Positions 21,700 to 34,724 of a DNA stretch of 64,000 nt are shown in pieces. The translations under genes were made by a program, and so were the position numbers. How positions within the stretch are numbered: the stretch's first letter is position 1; the number at the start of each line of letters is the position of its first letter. Below the pieces are notes generated by a model, which had not been told where the DNA came from, did no database searches, and saw only the letters and a program-made list of their open reading frames with translations. The stretch is from Voacanga thouarsii (taxonomy: Eukaryota > Streptophyta > Magnoliopsida > Gentianales > Apocynaceae): the NCBI GenBank assembly GCA_026120185.1, contig JANUWF010001060.1, forward strand, positions 634,001-698,000, written 5' to 3'.

Positions 21700-24045
21700 T
21701 GTAACACCCCGCTACCTAGGCCCGCCAAGGCCGGGGATGTCGCCCAGTCCAAAGGACAAGGGGTCTTTATAACTAGGTCACACAATTAAAATAGTGAAAT
21801 GAAAAAAATAATTTAACTTAAAATTTATTACAACCCAAGAATAAATCTACGAATAAAATCATGAATTCCCAAAAGAAATACAAATCCATAAATAAAATCA
21901 TCCACTCTCAACTCCCCAAAGCAATACATAAAAATAAAAGACAACATTCTCTTCCAAGGCAGATAACACAAGCTACTCATCCCCACAGCAGGATCGGCCT
22001 GAAATCATGGTGAAAAGGTGATGAGTCAGAAATCTCAGTAAGTCCGTGTGTGCTTTGGGTGTTCAGTGGAAATAGTTTGTGGATGCAGAGTATAAAAACT
22101 TTATAAGAGAAATATTGGCAAGCAATAAACATTAGTCAAAAGCAAGAGTGGCGTTTTGGCTTTTCCAGCCATACATAATTTATAAGATCAACCACTCGAA
22201 AGAAAGGATTATGGGTTACCACACGTTGGGCCCCATAACCGGATGGTCAGTATGCCGACACTTTGTGCAGACTGACTAAAGGTAGGTGATCGGCCTACCG
22301 GGCAAGATACTCCTCCTTCTCTATACCCAAACAACAACCGGGTGTCTATTCCGGCAAAACACAGTCACTTGACTGAAATAAAAACTGCTAGCTCAGACCG
22401 GCATGACTAAGTAGTACTGACGTTTCTCTAAGTTGAGTTCATCTTCTGGGGGAGGCCTCCTGCCAGAAGACTCACTCTTGCTCTTCAAAACTAGCACTAC
22501 CAGTCTACCCCCATTGAGTACTCAACGTAACATATCCCACTTGGGAAAAATGAACAAAACATAGTTCCACTTGAAAATGGCAATTAAGGTTTTCCAAAGT
22601 TAGGGGCAAAATTGGTTTTAGAAAGAGTTTTAGGTTTTGAGTAAAATCGCCCCTTGATTTACAAATAATTTATTTGTCTAAAATAAGAATGGAAATAATC
22701 CTCAATTGCCTTTACAGAAATGAGTGACCATGCACTCTACATTTGGCTTGCCATAAAAAAATCATTTTTCATCAAACAGGTTTTATGCAGGAGCTTACCT
22801 GATCCTTGTCCACAACAAAGGTCTCCAATAGCTAACCTAACCCCGCATAGGGTAAATACAAACCACAATCAAACTCAAGCCAAGATTCACTTTCACAAAT
22901 AAAACTAATTCAGCTTACTACAATCATGTCCCTAGTGTCCCAAGCTTTAAGGCTCGATAATAAATAAAAGGGGTTTATAAAATAAATCTAAATTGATATT
23001 AAAATAACTAGAGTTTGGAAAATTAGGTACAATATGTTGAAGGTTTAAATCTTGCTAAAATAATTTAGAGTTTATTTGATGAAAAGTCCTAGGTGGTACT
23101 AGGTAAAATAATAATTTATTAATAATTAATTGCTAGAAAATAATTGATAGTTAAAATTAGTTGAAAATAAATTTTAATGAGTCTTGCTTGAAAAATAATA
23201 AATAAATTTTAATAGGTTTGATTAAAAGATAATAATTAAATTTTAATAATAAATATTTTACCTATTATGATTATTTTCACAAAAGGCTTTATTTGATATT
23301 ATAATATCTATATATTTTATTTTTCTAGAAAAACTATTATTTATTTGACTAAAATATCACTATTTTATATAAAAGACCAAATCCACATTTTCCCATGGTT
23401 TTCAAAATTTTACTAGAAAAATCATATTATTAAATATTTTATTAATGAAATAAAATTTGGCTTAGGAACAACTAGATCATGATCATATTCCCATAGCTAA
23501 CCACAATCATGAACATATACAACCCTTCAATTCATCAAATCATCCAAATCATGCATGCAAGCATAGATCTCAATTTATCAAAATATGATCTAACCCTTAC
23601 TAGCATAAATATGATTATGGCTTCAATAATCCAACATGAATATAAATCCTATTCACCAAAGGTGACATAATCTCTAGCATACTTCATCACAAATACTACT
23701 TATGACATGCATCAACCTCAAATCATCATATAATCATCCAAGATAATCCTTCCATGCATAAATCCCATCTCCTTCACAATCATACATATATTCATGCTTC
23801 AATCTCAACAATATATATATATACTTAAATCCTATCGCCATCCACCTACTATCATCATCATCCTAGAGACATGAATCTAGAGTTTAAAAAGGAAGATTGA
23901 AGGTACTTACTTGGTTTATGAATGCCTTGAAGGAGTTTAGAATGGATCTCAATTCCTAGATGTCTAACTTTGTCCAAGGGAGATGGCGAAAGCATGTTCA
24001 TGGGAGAAAAAGTCATCCGGCCAAGAAAGGGGAATTTTCGGCCAT

Positions 24046-24069
24046 GAGAGAGAGAGAGAGAGAGAGAGA
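24046..24069. repeat. (GA)n microsatellite
   Basis: An almost pure run of about 12 GA units inside the solo LTR. Confidence 0.9.
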
Positions 24070-25687
24070 CCATTAGCATGTTTATTCACATAGGCTCTCA
24101 CTAGAGATCAAGATTGGAGAAGATAAAGTTATTAGAAGGTGTTCTTGGCCTTAACAGAAATTTCTAGTTTTGATCCGAAGTAGCAAGATGATTTGTGGAG
24201 TTTGATGTTAAGAATGGTGTTGATGGACTCACAGCAGTGAGTAGGTCAAATCTGAAAGTTTTAGAGAAGGTTTGAGATGGTTTGGAGGGGTATTAGGTGT
24301 AGGGAAGAGGTAGGTGTTCTTGGTGTAGTGTGTGCGTTCTTGGAGGTTGAAGAAAATCGAGAGATGGTAATAATGTGCAGCTGCTGAATTTTTGTGAGAG
24401 ATAGGGCTGGACGAATTTCTGTAGGGTTTAGGAGGTTGATTCTCTAATTTGTAAGGGAAAAGGAAAGGTTAGTTGTTACAATCCTTGAAGAATATTTTTA
24501 GGAAGTGAATTTGGAAACTAAATATTCTAAGAATATCTTAATTGTTAGACAGCTTTGGAAGTCTGCCATGGCTGACTGTTTGAGCAGAATTTCGGTGGGA
24601 TTAATGCTAGTTTATGGAAGCTTATGGTGGCCAAAAGTAGGGTGCTTAATGGTGAAGAAGATGTCTGGTCAATTGAGTAAGATTTTATGGAAGGTTGCTA
24701 AACAAGGATAGCTGGAATTTTGGAAATCAATCAAGCTAAATTGCAGGGATTTGTTGGAGAGATTTTCGGACAGCCATTGCTGCCTTTCGTCCAGTAGCTT
24801 GAGAGAAACAATGGAGCTCTATTAATGGAGGTTTAAGGAAGGTTTTGACAGATTAGGGCTGGTGTTTCGACTGGAAGAAAAATAGGAAACAAAGCTGGAA
24901 AATTTTCCTGCACAGTTTTTCGCTGAACAGCAATTTTCTGGGCAGATTTTCGGCTGCCATTTCCAGCCAACTTGCAGAGAGTTTGAAGGGAAATTTCTAG
25001 GGTATTCAAGGATGGTTTCCAGCCTTCTTTATGGAGGAAAAACATGGCTCAGGTACTGAACAAAATCTGGAAGAAATCAGCTTAGTTTTGGACCTCCAAA
25101 GTAGCGATTTTGCCCAGAATTTTCACTGGTTTTGCACAGCCTTTGTGCAGCCTCGAAAATGGCAGAAATAATTCATGTTTCAAACTAATCGTAAGGCCAT
25201 TTTTCTGGCAGCATTTGGGAGGGAAAGTCAGCTAAGAAGCTCGACAATTTGAAGGTACAACAAGCTGAAAAATTTCAGCTCATTCTAAGAAGTAAGATGA
25301 ACTAGTCTAGAGTGAAATTTCAACAAGCTTACTAGAGGGATTTTTCCCCTTGGAATTTCCTACCATTCTTCCACATTTTTCAGACCATGAGAAGCCTTTT
25401 ACTAGGAAATTTTGATCTCACGAGATCACAGCATTTTACTGAAATTTCTGGAAAGAAAATGGATAGAACATCTTGATCAAACCAATGAGTTAAAATTTGA
25501 GGAAAATTAAGGATCAAGGGAAAATGAATTCCCTTTAAGAAATTTGAGTAGAGTAAAGGAGTGGAATGAGAATACTCCTAACATGTCTCTCTTAGGACCA
25601 TCATCCCTACCTTACTCTAAGCTCATAAGACCGAAATTTCCTCCACTAAGCAAAAATAAAATTTAATCTAGCTAAAGCTTCTATGAT

Positions 25688-25742
25688 GGAATTCGACCCC
25701 AAGACCTCAAGAATTAATTCCAAAGCTCTAACCACTACACCA
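25688..25742 (-). other. tRNA-like segment with A and B boxes in the solo LTR
   Basis: On the minus strand, TGGTGTAGTGGTTAGAGC (25742-25725) is a good A box with the start of a tRNA D-arm. About 25 bases on, GGGGTCGAATTCC (25700-25688) resembles a B box with one change. No complete tRNA fold is visible. It is probably tRNA-derived. Confidence 0.5.
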
Positions 25743-26000
25743 CAACAATTCTTGTTCTTATTTCCTCTCTAAAATTCTTTTCCTATTTATTTCCCAAGCT
25801 ATCTCCATATTTTCACCTCAGGCAAAAATTACCATTTTGCCATTCTCACTCAATAATCATAATCAAGCCCTCTAGACTATAAAACACAAATTCAATGCAC
25901 ATAAAATCATATAAAAATATATTTAAACGTACAATAAAATATGATATGCATCCCAACCCCCTTACTCTAAGGTTGGTTTTGGCTGGGGTTTCACAGCAAA

Positions 26001-26519
26001 GCTGTTGAATGAGAACAAAGCTTCACTTGATTCTATTATGTGCTCAAATGTTGAAAATAATGTTAGTCTAACTTCTTTGCATTATATGTCACTTGAAAAC
26101 AAATGCTTGTGTAATAAAGTACTTTCTCTTGAAATAATGCTCAGTAATTTTGATGACATGAAGAATAGAGCTGATGACCTTACTACATGCATTGAGAAAT
26201 TCACAAATGGCAAAAACAATTTGAAAAAATTACTTGGTACACAACACGTAGCTCGAAACTGAAATGGTCTCGGCTTTAGGTATGAAAACAAAATTAGAAA
26301 TTACAGATCCTACTTTGTAAAAGCTGGTTCTTTATACATGACTCACATTTATTGCACATAATGTGAAAAATCTAAACACAAAACATTTAAGTTTCACATT
26401 AGGAAGAAAGTAGAATTTGGTACAACAACAGTTTGAAAAATTAAAGGAACCATTACTAACTCCCATGGACCCAAGAAGGCATGGGTACCAAAAATTATTC
26501 TTCCATCTTATGTATAGGA
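26001..26519 (+). pseudogene. SIRE-type gag, 3' part
   Basis: After the solo LTR, reading resumes at LLNENKASLDSIMCSNVENN and continues through KVLSLEIMLSNFDDMKNRAD, a coiled-coil-like segment typical of SIRE gag. It then passes stops to a degraded knuckle (HIYCT*CEKSKHKTFKF, about 26345-26400), which precedes GPKKAWVPK near 26480. Confidence 0.78.
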
Positions 26520-28000
26520 ACATTCATTAGATAAGATGAGCTCCACAAAGTAGTTCTTGGACAGTGGATGCTCTGGGCATATGATGCCGGACTATTGGAA
26601 AATATTCAAGTCATAAATGATGGATTTGTCATATTTGAATACAAGAAGAAGGGAAAGATACTTGGAATATGTAATATTGGTAAGAAATCCTCTACTATTA
26701 TCAAACAAGTATTGTTAATTAATGAATTAAAGTACAATCTGCTTAGCATAAGCCAATTATATGATAATGGCTGCAAAGTTATTTTTGAAAAAGATTCTTG
26801 CACTATTATGGACAACTGTAGTAATGAGATAATTTTTGTTGCTAACCGTATTGGAAATATGTATGTATTTTATCTTGATGATCTTGTGTCTCATGATATT
26901 AGATGCCTCTCTGTGAATGATGATGATGGCTACCTTTGGCATAGAAGGTTAGGCCATGTCTCTATTGATTTGCTAAATAAATTATCCTCAAATGAGCTCA
27001 TTAGAGGACTACCCAAAATGAGATTTGATAAAAACCAGGTGTCCGATGTCTGACAATTTGGAAAACAAACCAAAACCTCTTTTAAACCCAAGGAAATGAT
27101 TTCAATATCAAAACCTCTTGAACTCATACATATGGATTTGCTTGGACTAATGAGGACCACTAGCCTTGGTGGTAAGAGGTATGCTTATGTACTTGTGGAT
27201 GACTTCTCAAGATTCACTTAGACTTTATTTCTTACATAAAAAAGATGAGGCTTTCTCTAAATTTTCAAAGCTGCTCAAATGTGTTCAAAATTCCCTTGGG
27301 TGCAAATTGATTTCAATTAGAAGTCATAATAGTAGAGAATTTAGCAACCATGACTTTACAAAATTCTATGATGAAAGTGGTGTTTCACACAATTTTTTAG
27401 CAACAAAAACTCCTCAACAAAATGGTGTGGTTGAGAGGAAAAATAGAACTTTGCAAGAGATGGTAAGATCAATTATTTGTGCAAACTCCTTTTCAAAATA
27501 CTTTTGGGCTGAAGCTGTGAATACAACTTGCTATATTGTCAATCGTGTTATATTGAGACCTTTTCTAAGGAAAACACCTTTTGAACTCATATTTGACAAA
27601 TTTTCATCTAGTTCTTACTTTAAAGTTTTCGGCTGCAAATGTTTTGTCCTCAATACTCGAGACAATCTTGAAAAATTTGATAACAAATCGGATGAGGCTA
27701 TATTTCTTAGGTATTCTTTTAACAAAAAGGCATATAGAGTGTACAAAAAAAGAACTCTATGTATGGAAGAATCTGTACATATTGTATTTGATGAATCAAA
27801 TATATATTCTTCTAGAAAATGTGATGATGATTTAAGAATCACAAAAGAAAAAGTAACAAAGCTCTACCACTTAACATTTATTCGAAAGAAAAGGAATTAG
27901 AAGAACAAAAAGCTAAAGAAAACAAACAAAGGATTGAAGAGCTTACTAATCAAGCTTACCAATAGATTAGAAGTACAAAATCGGTCATCCAAACAGTAAA
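26520..28000 (+). pseudogene. SIRE-type protease and integrase
   Basis: Protease: FLDSGCSGHMM at about 26554-26585, with the DSG triad intact. After a frame change, NELKYNLLSISQLYDNGCKV and LWHRRLGHVSIDLLNKL (about 26935) form the GAG-pre-integrase region. The integrase core reads LIHMDLLGLM, VLVDDFSRFT* (about 27195-27225), then, in another frame, an AEAVNTTCYIVNRV region and TPQQNGVVERKNRTLQEM with the catalytic Glu (about 27410-27460). In the middle Asp motif the text is RSHNSREF, so that Asp has become His. Inactive. Confidence 0.85.
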
Positions 28001-29566
28001 TTATCAGTGACCCCAGCTGCGGAGTCAAAACTAGATGGTATTTTGTTGATAATTTTGCTTTAAAATAGAGCATTGATGTGGCTTTGCAGGATGATTTTTA
28101 GATTCTGGCCATGCAATAAGAATTTAATCAATTTGAAAGAAATCAAGTTTGGAAGCTTATTTCTAGACCACTTGATCATCCCGTGATTGGTACCAAGTGG
28201 ATTATTAGAAACAAACTTGATGAGCATGGTGTTGTTATTAGAAATAAAGCATGATTAATTGCCCAATGATTCAATCAAGAAGAGGACATTGATTATGATG
28301 AGACCTTTGTTCCCATTGCTCGTTTGGAGTCAATAAGAATGCTACTTGCTTTTGTATCTTTTAAAAGTTTTATACTCTATCAAATGGATGTTAAAAGTGT
28401 CTTTTTAAATAGTTTTATTGAAGAGGAAGTGTATGTAGAGCAACTCCCTGGTTTTATTCATCAACATTTTCCAAATCATGTTTTTAACTCTCTAAAGCTC
28501 TTTACTGAAACAAGCTCCACAAACATGGTATGAAAGGCTTAATGGTTTTCTTTTTTCAAACAATTTCTTTAGAGGCTCAATTAACACTATATTGTTTATT
28601 AAATCTGGAAAATCTGAAGACATCTTAATTGTTCAAATATATGTTAACAATATTATTTTTGGAGCTACTGATGATTCTTTATGCAAGAAATTTCCCAAAT
28701 TACAAAGAAAGAGTTTGAGATGAGTATGATGGGGGGAACTTAATTTCTTCCATATATTACAAATCAAGTAAACCAAATATGGGATCTTCCTAAATCAAGC
28801 CAAATATGCTAAGGAATTACTCAAAAGATTTAGAATGAATGAAGTTAAAGAAATTAGTACACCTATGAGCACATCATTAAAGCTTGATAAAGATGAAAAA
28901 GTTAAGAAAGTTGATAAATCAAAGTATAGAGGTATAATTGGAAGTCTCCTTTATCTCACTGCCGGTCGACCCGACATTATATTCTCAATATGTCTTTGTG
29001 TAAGATTTCAATCATGTCCCAAAGAATCCCACCTATGTGCTATAAAATGTATCCTTAGGTACTTGATTGAAACATATGATTATGGACTATGGTATCCACA
29101 AACTAACTTGTTTGATCTTATAAGATACACGGATACCGACTATGCGGACTGCAAAGTTGACAGAAAAAGTACCAGTGGACACTGTTAGTTTCTTGGATAC
29201 TCTCTTGTCTCTTGGTATAGCAAGAAACAAGCCTGCATCTCTCTCTCAACAATCGAAGCAGAATACATAGTAGCAGGAAGTTGTTGTACACAAATTTTAT
29301 AGATGAAAAATACTTTGCTTGATTTTGGCTTTAACTTTAACTATGTGCCTATGTTATGTGACAATGCTAGTGCTATCAATCTAACCAAGAATCATGTTCA
29401 GCATTCTAGAACTAAGCACATTGAAATTAAGTATCATTTTATTAGAGATCATGTGCTTAAGGGAGATGTTTGTGTGGTATACATTCCAATTCATGATCAG
29501 CTTGTAGATATATTCATTAAACCTTTGGTTGAAGATAGATTTAATCATCTAAGAAGAGGCTGGTAA
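28001..29566 (+). pseudogene. SIRE-type reverse transcriptase and RNase H
   Basis: RT begins near 28075 with AMQEELNQFERNQVWKL-like text, then VIGTKWIIRNKLDEHG, EEDIDYDETFVPIARLESIR and YQMDVKSVFLN (about 28378). The catalytic box at 28639-28650 reads YVNNIIFGAT: both Asp residues of YVDD are Asn. RNase H runs from about 28920 with GSLLYLTAGRPDIIFSICLC, YTDTDYADCKVDRKSTSGHC, AEYIVAGSCC, MLCDNASAINLTKN and RTKHIEIKYHFIRDHVLKGD, and ends at 29566. The RNase H part is open over long stretches; the RT part is shifted several times. Confidence 0.88.
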
Positions 29567-30037
29567 ATTACAAAATTAAGTGGCTAATGATTCCACTGGA
29601 GTAAAACTATTCATTCTCGCAGGTTTCTAATGATTGCTAATTTTGGATGGACATTCTGGATGAGATAAATCCAAAACCCTTCTCCAAAATCATCTTTTGA
29701 GCCCAAGTACGTTTGTCAAAATTGGTTGGACATTTTAGACTGAGTCTCAAGTCCAAAATGATAGCTACTCATACGTTACGTCTGTAATCTTTTTTGGTTG
29801 AAAAATATTTGCGTCCAGATTTTCTTTTTGAAATTCAAACTATTCTCATCTTAAAAAAAAAAATCTTTTCAAATCCTACAAAAATCCAATTTTCAGAGTG
29901 TACTTATCTTCCCAATGTGCCTAGGAAATCCCAAAAGAATTTTTTACCAAACAACCATTGATCCGTCTCTCTTCCTCTTTGAAAATTTCCATTCTTTTGC
30001 AAAATAAAAAAGCCCACACATTTACTTCACGACTACC
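29567..30037 (+). other. spacer between SIRE pol and ORF3
   Basis: AT-rich with no motif. It separates the RNase H stop from the ORF3 start, as expected for a SIRE element with an extra downstream ORF. Confidence 0.55.
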
Positions 30038-31517
30038 ATGGCAAAACTTCCAAAACATAGTACGGGAACTAAACCCAAATCAAAGAAGACCAAGAAAACC
30101 AAGGCAGTGGTGGGAAAGAAAGCTATTGCAGCAACTTAATATGCTGCAAAGAAGAAAGGAAAGGAAATCATTGCTGAAAAACCAATATCCCAAACTGACT
30201 AATGAGAACAAATTCCTGAAGAAGAAAGCTCCGACACATAGGTACCTCGATTTCTTGATTCCAAATGCCAGTCTAACTACAATGAGTGAGTATCTAGAAA
30301 TAGAACTGTGATTATTGGATATCGTGTTACCCTCAAGTCTTTCTTAAATTATTCAACTGTTCTTAGTATGTTTGAATCTCTTGGGTAGGGTGGTCTGCTA
30401 TCTGCAGTTGAAAAAATTTACACTACTTTAGTTTGGGAATTTTATTCAAATCTGAGAAAGGAAAGGCCGGAGGAAATAGGAGGTGGATTTATGGTTCAAT
30501 GGTACATATAACAGGTTGGAATTTTGAATTTGATCACCGGTTGTTAAACAAAATATGTGAAGTTAAGGATGAAAAGAATTTAATTTTTTGAGTTGAACAA
30601 ATTCCCTGAAAATTTGGGAAGATTTGAGAGTCAATTCACAGGAGGAAAAAGTTTTAAGAACTCAAGTGATAGGAATACAAAGTGGCCTAATGGAGTTGGA
30701 AGGATTTTGCATCATATGGTGTCTACCATGGCGGTTCCAAACTTTGGACATAAAACATCCATAAGCACTATGAAGATTTGTGAAGATTTGAGAGTTAGTT
30801 CACAGGAGGAAAAAGTTTTAAGAACTCAAGTGATAGGAATACAAAATGGCTGAATAGAGTATGGAGGATTTTGCACCACATGGTGTCTACCATGGCAGTT
30901 CCAAACTTTGGACAAAAAACATCCATAAGCACTATACAGATGGTGTTGATGCTAGCACTGGCTGAATGAAAGCCAACCAACTATGGATTTCTGGCCACAA
31001 GATTGATGATGAAATCACAAAACATAACTAGTAAAGCTCTATCGTATTGAAATATTTTAATCAATGTTTTTAAGCATTTCAATGTGGATATTAGCTTAAC
31101 TGCACCTAGACACTCAAAGATGAATATGTATGAGACTGATTCATTTGAAAAGATAGGTTATATTCAAGCTGATAATCACTGGGTACTGCTTAGGGAAGCA
31201 TCTGAGAAGGAGAAGGAAAAGCTGTTGAAGATAAAAGCTGAAGTTAAACTAGGAGAAATAAAAAGAAAGTCTGCAACGGAAGTTCAAGGGGAATTATCAA
31301 GCAAGAGAAAGCAGAAAACTCTTGAAACTAAAAGAACTCAGAGCATCCTAGAAGCCATAAACCTGCTGTCTGTTAAAGTAGACAGTCTGAGTGTAGAAGT
31401 GAAAGGAGAACTGCAAAATCTAGAGAAGAGATTGACTGCTGTGGAAGAAAAACATCGTTATGATATGAATCCTCAAACAGGGCACATCCTTCTCAAGAAC
31501 ATATGCTTGAAGAGGAA
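30038..31517 (+). pseudogene. SIRE-type ORF3 (extra ORF after pol), main part
   Basis: The ATG at 30038 opens MAKLPKHSTGTKPKSKKTKK, a very basic N-terminus. Landmarks follow: VSRNRTVIIGYRV (about 30290), LNKFPENLGRFESQFTGGKS with FKNSSDRNTKWPNGVGRILH (about 30590-30710), and DSFEKIGYIQADNHWVLLRE (about 31134-31195) before a Lys/Glu-rich coiled coil, LLSVKVDSLSVEVKGELQNL. The same landmarks occur in the second SIRE copy (51419-52950, minus), so the ORF belongs to the family. SIRE elements often carry an envelope-like ORF here, but I see no signal peptide or membrane segment, so that role is not shown. Stops, shifts and a 164-base tandem duplication (30618-30945) break it. It is split by the Angela-type element and ends at 42485. 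Confidence 0.75.
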
Positions 31518-31522
31518 ACTGT

Positions 31523-33277
31523 TGAAGATAAAATTGCAAGCGAAACATAGCAAAAAAGACAGCCAAGGAACAACAAAAAACGCAGCACTCCTGCGTGAAG
31601 AAGAAAAACGGGAAAAAAAATATTTTCTCATTACCTCTTCTTCTTGTTCTCAAAATCGGTTGAACTGGAATATGCGGAACTGGGGTAGGCACGCTCGTGG
31701 AAACTTCTGGTGCAATTCCTGCAAGCCTTCTACTTCGTCTTTGCATGTAGATGAACACCTAGCTTTCGATCTTCCAGTATATGGCCTGCCTAATATCGTT
31801 TTGATGAAACAACCTAGGGGCCAAAGAATATTTTCTGGAGAGGGAGAGGAAAAAACGTCTCGGTATTTTTCCACAGAGAGGAAGCACTAGAAAACAACGT
31901 TATTTACTTTTTTCCTACTTAACCTAAATAAAACCCTAGGTTAAATTGGATTGGGCCATTGGACTCTTAGTTTAGCCTTTTTGGGCATAATTAATTATTC
32001 TAACTAAAACCAAATAAATGGCCCAATTAATAAATAATTAATTTTCCAGCTCAAATAAACCAGTCCAATTAATTAAGCCTATACTAGTTTAGTCCCAGGT
32101 TAATCTTTAATTATTCAAACTGGGCCAAAGCCCTGAAAAATTAATTAACCCACCAAACTAATTTAATTAATTCTCTCTCTCCGTGGACCTTTATTTTATT
32201 CTAGCCCAATAATTAAATCAGGCTACTTAAATAAAATAAATTCCATTTAATTTAAGATCAATTCTTTAGCCCGTATTTAATTAGGACTCACGGTCTATAC
32301 TGGGGACCAAAAGACACACCCTCTTGGCTACTAAAATGACCAAAATACCCTTGCCATAAAAATAGCTGTATTTTGCATTATAAATATTTCATAATATCAC
32401 CATAAGGAAATATTGACCCCAAGGACAATGCTACGTTAGCAAAGTCTCCAATCTACAGGTGAAATGACTAAAATACCCCTCTACACATCGCCGTACATTT
32501 AGAGAGGAAGAAGTGTACTAACACCCCTCTAAATGACATCTACCATCCTTAGGCTTCTAGTCCAATGATCCACGACTTCCTGGAGTGTTTCCGCTTTCCA
32601 AGGGAGCTACCCTAAAGTAAACATCCGAGTCATGTTTCCCAGGGCCCTGGACATTTTAGACCATTCGAACAACCACAAAGGGCGATATAGTGCAGAAACT
32701 ATCTTGTACAAGTCTGTCTTAGCTAACTAGTCACACATACTCAACATGCAAGTATATTGGCCCAACGATAGAACCTCAACTATAGCAAATCAAAATATAT
32801 GCTTCCAGCTTCGCCAGACCACCAACTCATACTCAAGTCGTAGAGTACTAGTCCACGCTGTAGCGGTAGTAGTCTAGATTTCTATCATATAGTACTTTTG
32901 GAAACCACTACTACAGGTCCCGTCCTACGTATTCGAAATACGCTTATGTCATGAAGTGAGTGGACTACTCACTGGCTAAAGGTAAGCAATTCCCCATTTG
33001 GAATTCATAACATAATAACCTAAACATGATGAGATTCCCAGTCTCATCAATAGGTTAAGAACAAAAGTTTATGTGTTAAATAACCCGTGATCCATACCTT
33101 ACTGTGAAAGACCACCATTCACATGGACCACTTATTTAAACACAATGGGTCTGTTCCAAACGAAAATTGTGCACAAATAAAAAGTAAATTCACGAACAAT
33201 TTCTGAAAATAAATTCTTTTATTAAAATATTTGATTTTACATCAGAAACCTAGTCTAAGAGGGCATACAATTCAACA
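31523..33277 (-). repeat. 3' LTR of the minus-strand Angela-type element
   Basis: On the minus strand it follows the purine tract AGTGCAAGTGAGAGAT (33293-33278), starts TGTTGAATTGTATGCCC and ends TTTTATCTTCA at 31523. Length 1755 bp. ORFs in it on either strand are repeated in the partner LTR and show no protein motif. Confidence 0.93.
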
Positions 33278-33299
33278 ATCTCTCACTTGCACTCTAAGA

Positions 33300-34724
33300 C
33301 TAGGTAAGTCCATAGGTGCCCATTCCTATGACGTCTAAGTGTCTCTTGAAGACTCTCTCAGCCAAAGGCTTGGTGAATGGATTTGCTAGATTGTTTTCTG
33401 GGGTAATATGTTCCACCACGACTTCCCGTTTCTGGATGAAATCCCGGATCAGGTGGTACTTTCTCTCGATGTGTTTCCCCTTCTTGTAGTTCTAAGGCTC
33501 CTTAGATTGCGATACTGCTCCAATGTTGTCGCAATACATCACAATCGGCCTATCCATATGTGGTACGACTCCAAGTTCTAAAAGAAACTTCCGGAGCCAG
33601 ACTACTTCCTTGGATGCCTCCGAAGCTGCCACATACTCAGCTTCCATGGTTGAGTCAGCAATACAAGACTGCTTGATACTCCTCCATGAAATTGCTCCTC
33701 CAGACAAGGTGAAGACATATCCACTAGTGGATTTTCTCTCATCCTTATCCGCCTGGAAGTCTGAGTCTATGTATCCTGTAGGAACCAAATCATCAGCCCT
33801 GTAAACCAGCATATAATCTCTTGTTCCCTTGAGGTACTTGAGAATATGCTTTACAGCTTGCCAATGAACCTCCCCGGGGTTTGACTGATATCTGCTAACT
33901 AAGCCCACGACAAAGCAGATATCTGGCCTAGTACACAGCATGACATACATGAGACTTCCCACAGCCGAAACGTAGGGAATCCTACTCATTCAGTCATTTT
34001 CTTCTTGAGACTTAGGACAGTCCTTCGAAGAAAATCACAACCCATATCTGCAAGGGATTAGAGCTCCCTTGCATAAGTCCATGCTATACTTGGCCAGCAT
34101 CTTGTCAATGTATGTTGCTTGGGATAACCATAACATTCTCTGCTTCCTATTTCTAAGAAGCCCAATCCCGAGAATATAGCTGGCTTCTCCTAAGTCCTTC
34201 ATATTGAATTGACTAGACAACCAAACCTTTGTAGATGACAATGTCCCTACATCATTTCCAATAAGTAGAATGTCATCCACATACAAGACAAGAAAAACCA
34301 CATTAATGCCTTCAAGTTTCTTGTACATGCATAGTTCATCTTCATTTTGAATAAAACCATAAGACTTTACAGTCTCATCAAAACGAATGTTCCATGCTCT
34401 CAATGCCTGCTTAAGTCCATAAATGGACTTCTTAAGCTTGCAAACCATATGTTCCTGGCCTTCAGCAATGAAGCCTTCCGGTTGGGACATATAGATGTCT
34501 TCGCTAAGATGGCCATTTAAGAATGCCGTCTTGACATCCATTTGCCATATCTCGTAGTCATAGTGACATGCGATGGCAAGGAGGATGCGGATGGATTTAA
34601 GCATGGCTACCAGGGAAAAGGTTTCCTCATAGTCGATTCCCTCTTTCTGAGTATACCCTTTCGCCACAAGCCTAGCTTTGAAGGTTTCCACCTTCCCATC
34701 CGCTCCCCTCTTTCTCTTGTACAC
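33300..34724 (-). pseudogene. Angela-type reverse transcriptase and RNase H
   Basis: The minus strand encodes KRKRGADGKVETFKARLVAK, QKEGIDYEETFSLVAMLKSI, WQMDVKTAFLNGHLSEDIYM, CKLKKSIYGLKQALRAWN and the intact active site YVDDILLIGNDVG (about 34288-34250). A break near 34035-33989 separates RT from RNase H, which is open from MSRIPYVSAVGSLMYVMLCT through PTGYIDSDFQADKDERKSTS, AEYVAASEASKEVVWLRKFL and MYCDNIGAVSQSKEP. After one stop it ends with EHITPENNLANPFTKPL and a stop at 33300. Two long readable blocks with intact RT active-site Asp pair make this the best preserved pol in the window. Confidence 0.92.

Larger units (their letters stand above)
21700..25995 (-). mobile_element. gypsy-type solo LTR (Tekay-like) in SIRE gag
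   Basis: The 4296-bp unit is bounded on the plus strand by TGTAACACCCC and GGGGTTTCACA, with a perfect target duplication gcaaa (21695-21699 and 25996-26000). No second copy of its ends lies inside and no gag or pol motifs occur, so it is a single LTR left after recombination. On the minus strand it would start TGTGAAACCCC and end GGGGTGTTACA. Length and ends suit the large LTRs of Tekay-type chromoviruses; that assignment and the strand are inferred. It holds a tRNA-like segment and a (GA)n run. The ORFs inside it look fortuitous. Confidence 0.82.
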
